64,000 bases of DNA from Alphaproteobacteria bacterium (lineage in GTDB: Bacteria; Myxococcota_A; UBA796; GCA-2862545). Positions 60,917 to 64,000 of this stretch are shown piece after piece. The translations under genes were made by a program, and so were the position numbers. How positions within the stretch are numbered: the first letter of the stretch is position 1; each line of letters begins with the position of its first letter. The stretch spans positions 1-64,000 of the forward strand of contig JACKEQ010000031.1 of NCBI GenBank assembly GCA_020632885.1. The letters are read 5' to 3'. The notes below the pieces were generated by a model that searched no databases, was not told the DNA's origin, and saw only the letters and a list, made by a program, of their open reading frames with translations.

Positions 60917-61246
60917 ATGTCGGGGCCTGTGGACCGTGAACCCACGGGTGGCCCGTCCTGGAGCACACAGAACCGCCTGCTGGACCGCGTCTCCGCGTTG
61001 TTCGGCCTCGACGACGACCAGCGCCGACAGGAGGTCTCCGCCCTCAGCGGACTCCCCGTGACGGACCTCGTCGCGGCAGCAGGAAGCCGTGGCGTACGCG
61101 CCAGGGCGCAGGCGCTGCAGGGCCTCCGGGAAGGCCTCAACGTGGACGTCCTGCTCGGACTGGGTGCGCTGGCAGGGCTTTGGGGAACGCCTCACCGCTG
61201 GCTCGCAGACCGCGACCGGCTCGTGCCGCTCGGGCTGTCCCCATAG
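60917..61246 (+). CDS. Small hypothetical protein at left of transposition module
   Basis: The 109-residue product (ATG 60917) is helical and not recognised. Its end (WGTPHRWLADRDRLVPLG) has a Trp-rich pattern loosely like DNA- or toxin-binding antitoxin tails, which is not enough to name it. It lies in the same frame as the broken recombinase and 73 bp upstream of the DDE transposase gene. It may be an accessory gene of that element or an accidental frame. Confidence 0.4.
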   Translation: MSGPVDREPTGGPSWSTQNRLLDRVSALFGLDDDQRRQEVSALSGLPVTDLVAAAGSRGVRARAQALQGLREGLNVDVLLGLGALAGLWGTPHRWLADRDRLVPLGLSP

Positions 61247-61319
61247 GTCCAACGACTTCGGGTCGTGACCCTCGGCAGCCCCGTCGGGTGGACTGCAGTT
61301 CCTCACCAGGAGCCGCATC

Positions 61320-62660
61320 GTGCCCTCGAAGGTCCCGTCCGACATCGCCCTGTTCCGCTTCAGCGTCGTCTCGGAGGTCCGCGTCCGCGTCGCCCGCGGA
61401 CAGGTGCGCGCACTCGCCGCGCGCGAGACGGCATGCCACGTCCATGTCCTGCCCGACGGAACGCGCCGTCCGGTCGGCCTGCGCTCCGTCTACCGCTGGC
61501 TCGCGGCCTACGACGCCCACGGCCTGGCGGGCCTCGAGAACAGCCCCCGCACCGCGACTGACGGTGTGCTCGACCCCGCGCTCGTCCAGTTCCTCGTCGA
61601 CCAGAAGGCCGAGGACCCCCGCGCCAGCGTGCCCCAGCTCCTCCGACTCGCCGCCACCATCGGGCTCCTCGACGAGCCCACCGATGTCGATCGTACGACC
61701 GCGTGGAGGGCCCTCAAGCGCAGGAGGATCGACACCCGCAGGAAGCGACACGCCAGGGATCAGCGACGCTTCCACAAGGCCCATCGCCTCCAGCTCGTGC
61801 TCTGCGACGGGAAGCAGTTCCGCGCCGGTCCCACCTGTCGGAAGCGCGTCGCCCTCTTCTTCATCGACGACGCCACCCGCTACATCCCCGAAGTCGTCGT
61901 CGGATCCACCGAGACCAGCGAGCTGTTCCTCCGCGGCTTCCACCGACTTCTCCGCGCCGTCGGGGCCATCGACGCCATCTACGTCGATCATGGCTCTGGC
62001 TTCATCGCCAACGACTCGTCCGCCGTCATCGCCGGGCTGGACATCGGCCACATCCTCGGTCTCGAGGGCTACCCCGAAACCCGCGGCAAGATCGAACGCT
62101 TCAACCTGACCATCCAGGAGGACCTGCTCCGCCATCTCGCCCGGCCAGGCGTCGATCCCGACTGCCGCGCCCTCGAGCTGCGCATCGGCCACTACCTCCG
62201 CACCGACTACAACAGCCGCGGGCACGAAGGGCTCGCCAAGGGCGAGACGCCGCGCTCGCGCTTCCTGGCCGATCCCCGGCCGCTGCAGCCCTACCCGGAC
62301 GAGGAGGCGCTGCGCCGGCACTTCTTTGTCGACGTCGAGCGCACGGTCAGCAACGACCACGTGATCTCCCTCGACGGTCGCTCGTGGGAAGTGCCGCGTG
62401 GGCTGGCCCGACAGCGGATCACGGTCCGGCGGGACGTGTTCGATCCGCTGCACCTCCTACTGCAGCACGAGGGTCGGACCCTGCGCCTGGCGGAGCTGGA
62501 CGCGGTCGCCAACGCGAACAGCCATCGCGGACGGTCCGCCCCCGCCGAGCCCGACCCGCCCTCGACCTCGCGCGGGGCCGCCCTGACGGCCTCCGACGAG
62601 GCCTTCGCCCCCATCACCACAGCCGACGGCGGCTTCTCCGCCGCGGAACCGGAGGACTGA
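61320..62660 (+). CDS. DDE transposase (TniA/Tn552-like, rve core)
   Basis: The 446-residue transposase has an N-terminal helix-turn-helix (LRSVYRWLAAYDAHGLAGL) and an integrase-type catalytic core with Asp163 in LVLCDGKQF, Asp223 in IYVDHGSGF and Glu259 in RGKIERFNL, giving the D,D-35-E spacing. A C-terminal Mu-type beta domain (VISLDGRSWEVP) follows. The full catalytic set suggests it could be active. It starts at GTG 61320 after GGAG. The AAA ATPase gene follows 3 bp later, the TniA-TniB arrangement. Confidence 0.9.
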   Translation: MPSKVPSDIALFRFSVVSEVRVRVARGQVRALAARETACHVHVLPDGTRRPVGLRSVYRWLAAYDAHGLAGLENSPRTATDGVLDPALVQFLVDQKAEDPRASVPQLLRLAATIGLLDEPTDVDRTTAWRALKRRRIDTRRKRHARDQRRFHKAHRLQLVLCDGKQFRAGPTCRKRVALFFIDDATRYIPEVVVGSTETSELFLRGFHRLLRAVGAIDAIYVDHGSGFIANDSSAVIAGLDIGHILGLEGYPETRGKIERFNLTIQEDLLRHLARPGVDPDCRALELRIGHYLRTDYNSRGHEGLAKGETPRSRFLADPRPLQPYPDEEALRRHFFVDVERTVSNDHVISLDGRSWEVPRGLARQRITVRRDVFDPLHLLLQHEGRTLRLAELDAVANANSHRGRSAPAEPDPPSTSRGAALTASDEAFAPITTADGGFSAAEPED

Positions 62661-62663
62661 CCC

Positions 62664-63460
62664 ATGGACTTCAACGCCCACTTCGGCCTGCGAAAGACCC
62701 CGTTCACACGGGAGATCGCTGTCGGAGACATGTTCACCCATCCCCAGCAGGAGGAGGTCGTCGCCCGTCTGAAGCGCGTCGTCGAGGAGCGGATGTCGGC
62801 CGGCCTCTGCGCACCAGCCGGTCTCGGAAAGACCTCGATGATCCGGTCGCTTCGCGGTGCCCTGCCGGACCTTCGCTACCACGTGCACTACGTGAAGGTC
62901 ACCGGCCTGTCGAAGCGGGACATGTGCCGGGAGATCGCCAAGGCCATCGGCGTGGCCGACGCCACCCCCGACTGGTGCGCCTGGTCCAGGAGGCCGTCGA
63001 GTCGCGCTCTTTCACCAGCGGTGAGCGCTCGGTCCTGATCCTCGACGACACGCACGAGATGCGGCCCGACGTGCTCGGGATGTTCAAGGCGCTGACCAAC
63101 TTCGACATGGACAGCCGGTTGGTCCTATCGATCCTGCTCATCGGTCAGCCCCCGCTGTCGAAGCTGCTGCGCCGGGCGGACCTGGTCGACGTCGCGCAGC
63201 GCCTGGCCTGGTACGGAGAGCTGCGGCCGCTGTCGCGGGACGAGACCACGGCCTACATCGACCATCGCTGTCGCGTGGCGGGGGCGAAGCGGGAGCTCTT
63301 CGACGGTCGCGCCCGGGAGGCCCTCTACGAGATGGGGCGCGGGAACCCGCGCGCAACCGACGTCCTCGCCCGGGGTGCCCTCGAGTGCGCCCATCGGGCC
63401 CGGGCGGAGACCGTCGCGGTATCCCACGTGGTCGACGCACGCGCGACATTGCCGCTGTGA
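62664..63460 (+). CDS. Transposition AAA ATPase (TniB/ExeA-like), split by -1 frameshift
   Basis: The protein begins MDFNAHFGLRKTPFTREI, typical of TniB/ExeA ATPases. Walker A is APAGLGKTS (about 50-58) and Walker B LILDDTHEM. The first frame runs to 63038, but homology moves to the -1 frame at the run of five C at 62966-62970: the text passes from GVADATP to RLVRLVQEAVESRS and continues to 63460. Total length is about 265 residues. One missing C, a sequencing error, or programmed -1 slippage at ACCCCC would all explain it. It works with the DDE transposase to choose target DNA. Confidence 0.8.
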
Positions 63461-63696
63461 GCTCGCTCACCCGCGCCCGCCTCCGGGACAACCCGGAGCT
63501 CGCGATGCTGGTCTCCCTCGCCGGCCAGCTGGAGCTGATGGAGGTGGTCTTCGCGACCGTCCACAACCCTGACGAGCGCACCGCCTTCGCCGAGCAGGCG
63601 CGTAGCATGGCCCGCGTCGGCCGCGTGCTCGCGCATCAGATCCGCGCCTACGCGGACATGACCGAGGCGGATGGACCCAGCTCGCGCCTCCGGTGA
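63457..63696 (+). CDS. Small accessory protein of the transposition module
   Basis: The 79-residue product starts at GTG 63457, overlapping the ATPase stop by 4 bp. It is helical (LRDNPELAMLVSLAGQLELM, then VVFATVHNPDERTAF) and not recognised. Tight coupling to the ATPase gene suggests it belongs to the element, perhaps as a small regulator or targeting protein. Confidence 0.55.
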   Translation: MSSLTRARLRDNPELAMLVSLAGQLELMEVVFATVHNPDERTAFAEQARSMARVGRVLAHQIRAYADMTEADGPSSRLR

Positions 63697-63706
63697 GCCG
63701 CGCCAT

Positions 63707-63979
63707 CTACGCCGCAACGAGCGGCGCCTCGGGGCGTGCAACGCAACAGCGGCTTCCGCCCGGGCAGATCTCCTGGACCACGCGCCCGATGAGCTCATCG
63801 TCAAGGGCGCGCTGAACCTCGCCCCGCTGCAGTCCGAGCTGTTCCGCCACCTGGACGTGGCGCTTCACGGTGTTCCGAGCCAGCCCCGTCCGCGTGGCGA
63901 TGGTCCGGAAACCATGGCCACTCCCCCATAACCTCAAGCACTCCTTGATCTCGACCACGTCGACCTCCCGAAACGCCAT
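63707..63979 (-). pseudogene. IS21-type transposase (IstA) N-terminal fragment
   Basis: The N-terminus MAFREVDVVEIKECLRLW and HTH GFRTIATRTGLARNTVKRHV match the start of IS21-family IstA transposases. Similarity ends after ELIGRVVQEICPGGS, near 63760, and the frame then runs to a chance stop at 63707. The catalytic core is absent, so the gene was cut, probably by arrival of the transposition module on its left. Confidence 0.75.
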
Positions 63980-64000
63980 GACCGCCCCCGCTGAATGCGG

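Noticed and set aside
60917..61246. MbcA/ParS-type antitoxin
   Set aside because: Only the last 20 residues look similar and there is no RES-domain toxin gene beside it.
1..64000. tRNA, rRNA or riboswitch genes
   Set aside because: I saw no cloverleaf, rRNA-like or riboswitch-like sequence; the gaps are short and mostly hold promoters.

Overview
The window is very GC-rich, densely packed bacterial DNA with many GTG starts and 4-bp stop/start overlaps. The gene content points to a myxobacterium-like (Myxococcota / former Deltaproteobacteria) chromosome, an inference without marker genes: Ser/Thr kinases of the HRDVSPHN type, STAS and SpoIIE-type switch proteins, a STAND-like ATPase with TPRs, TPR/HEAT proteins, and secreted proteins with repeated Asp-rich DxDGDG/DCDD motifs. 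No rRNA, tRNA or CRISPR array was seen.

Layout. 100-8458: sensor histidine kinase, metallo-beta-lactamase-like protein, LysR regulator divergent from an NAD-epimerase, gshB with a TPR protein, a methyltransferase-like protein divergent from a pseudokinase. 8459-17324: STAND-like ATPase divergent from uvrC, a second LysR gene, and a 978-residue SUKH-TPR-HEAT protein. 17360-22240: a perfect 16-bp palindrome followed by three co-directional genes of unknown family; the middle one combines a YopT (C58)-like cysteine protease triad, interrupted by a long coiled coil, with an HExxH metallopeptidase domain. This is the most unusual part of the window. 22243-31403: beta-helix surface protein, membrane protein, aspS, small orphans, an HD (MESH1-like) hydrolase and a GMC oxidoreductase with a small partner.

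31405-38997: metallophosphoesterase divergent from a dTDP-rhamnose cluster (rfbC-B-D-A) that continues into a GNAT acetyltransferase, a DegT-family enzyme whose PLP lysine is replaced by histidine (3-dehydratase type), and a glycosyltransferase. 38975-46234, minus strand: aroC, mutS2, a YcaQ-type glycosylase, a two-domain aspartic protease lipoprotein and a secreted protein. 46269-54555: psd, then a signalling block with a degenerate SpoIIE phosphatase, a membrane STAS protein, a Ser/Thr kinase with STAS domains, an intact SpoIIE phosphatase and a lipase-like hydrolase; this looks like a partner-switching system. 54565-59472: CBS protein, phosphoesterase, tail-anchored protein, a J-like/TerB-like/methyltransferase fusion and two secreted orphans.

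59543-63979 is a mobile-element island: a decayed IS630 transposase, a serine-recombinase fragment, a transposition module with a DDE transposase and an AAA ATPase (the ATPase split by a -1 frameshift at a C-run), and a truncated IS21-type transposase.

Across the window many genes without a clear ribosome binding site carry a TAnnnn -10-like hexamer 6-7 nt before the start codon, which suggests leaderless transcription is common in this organism.
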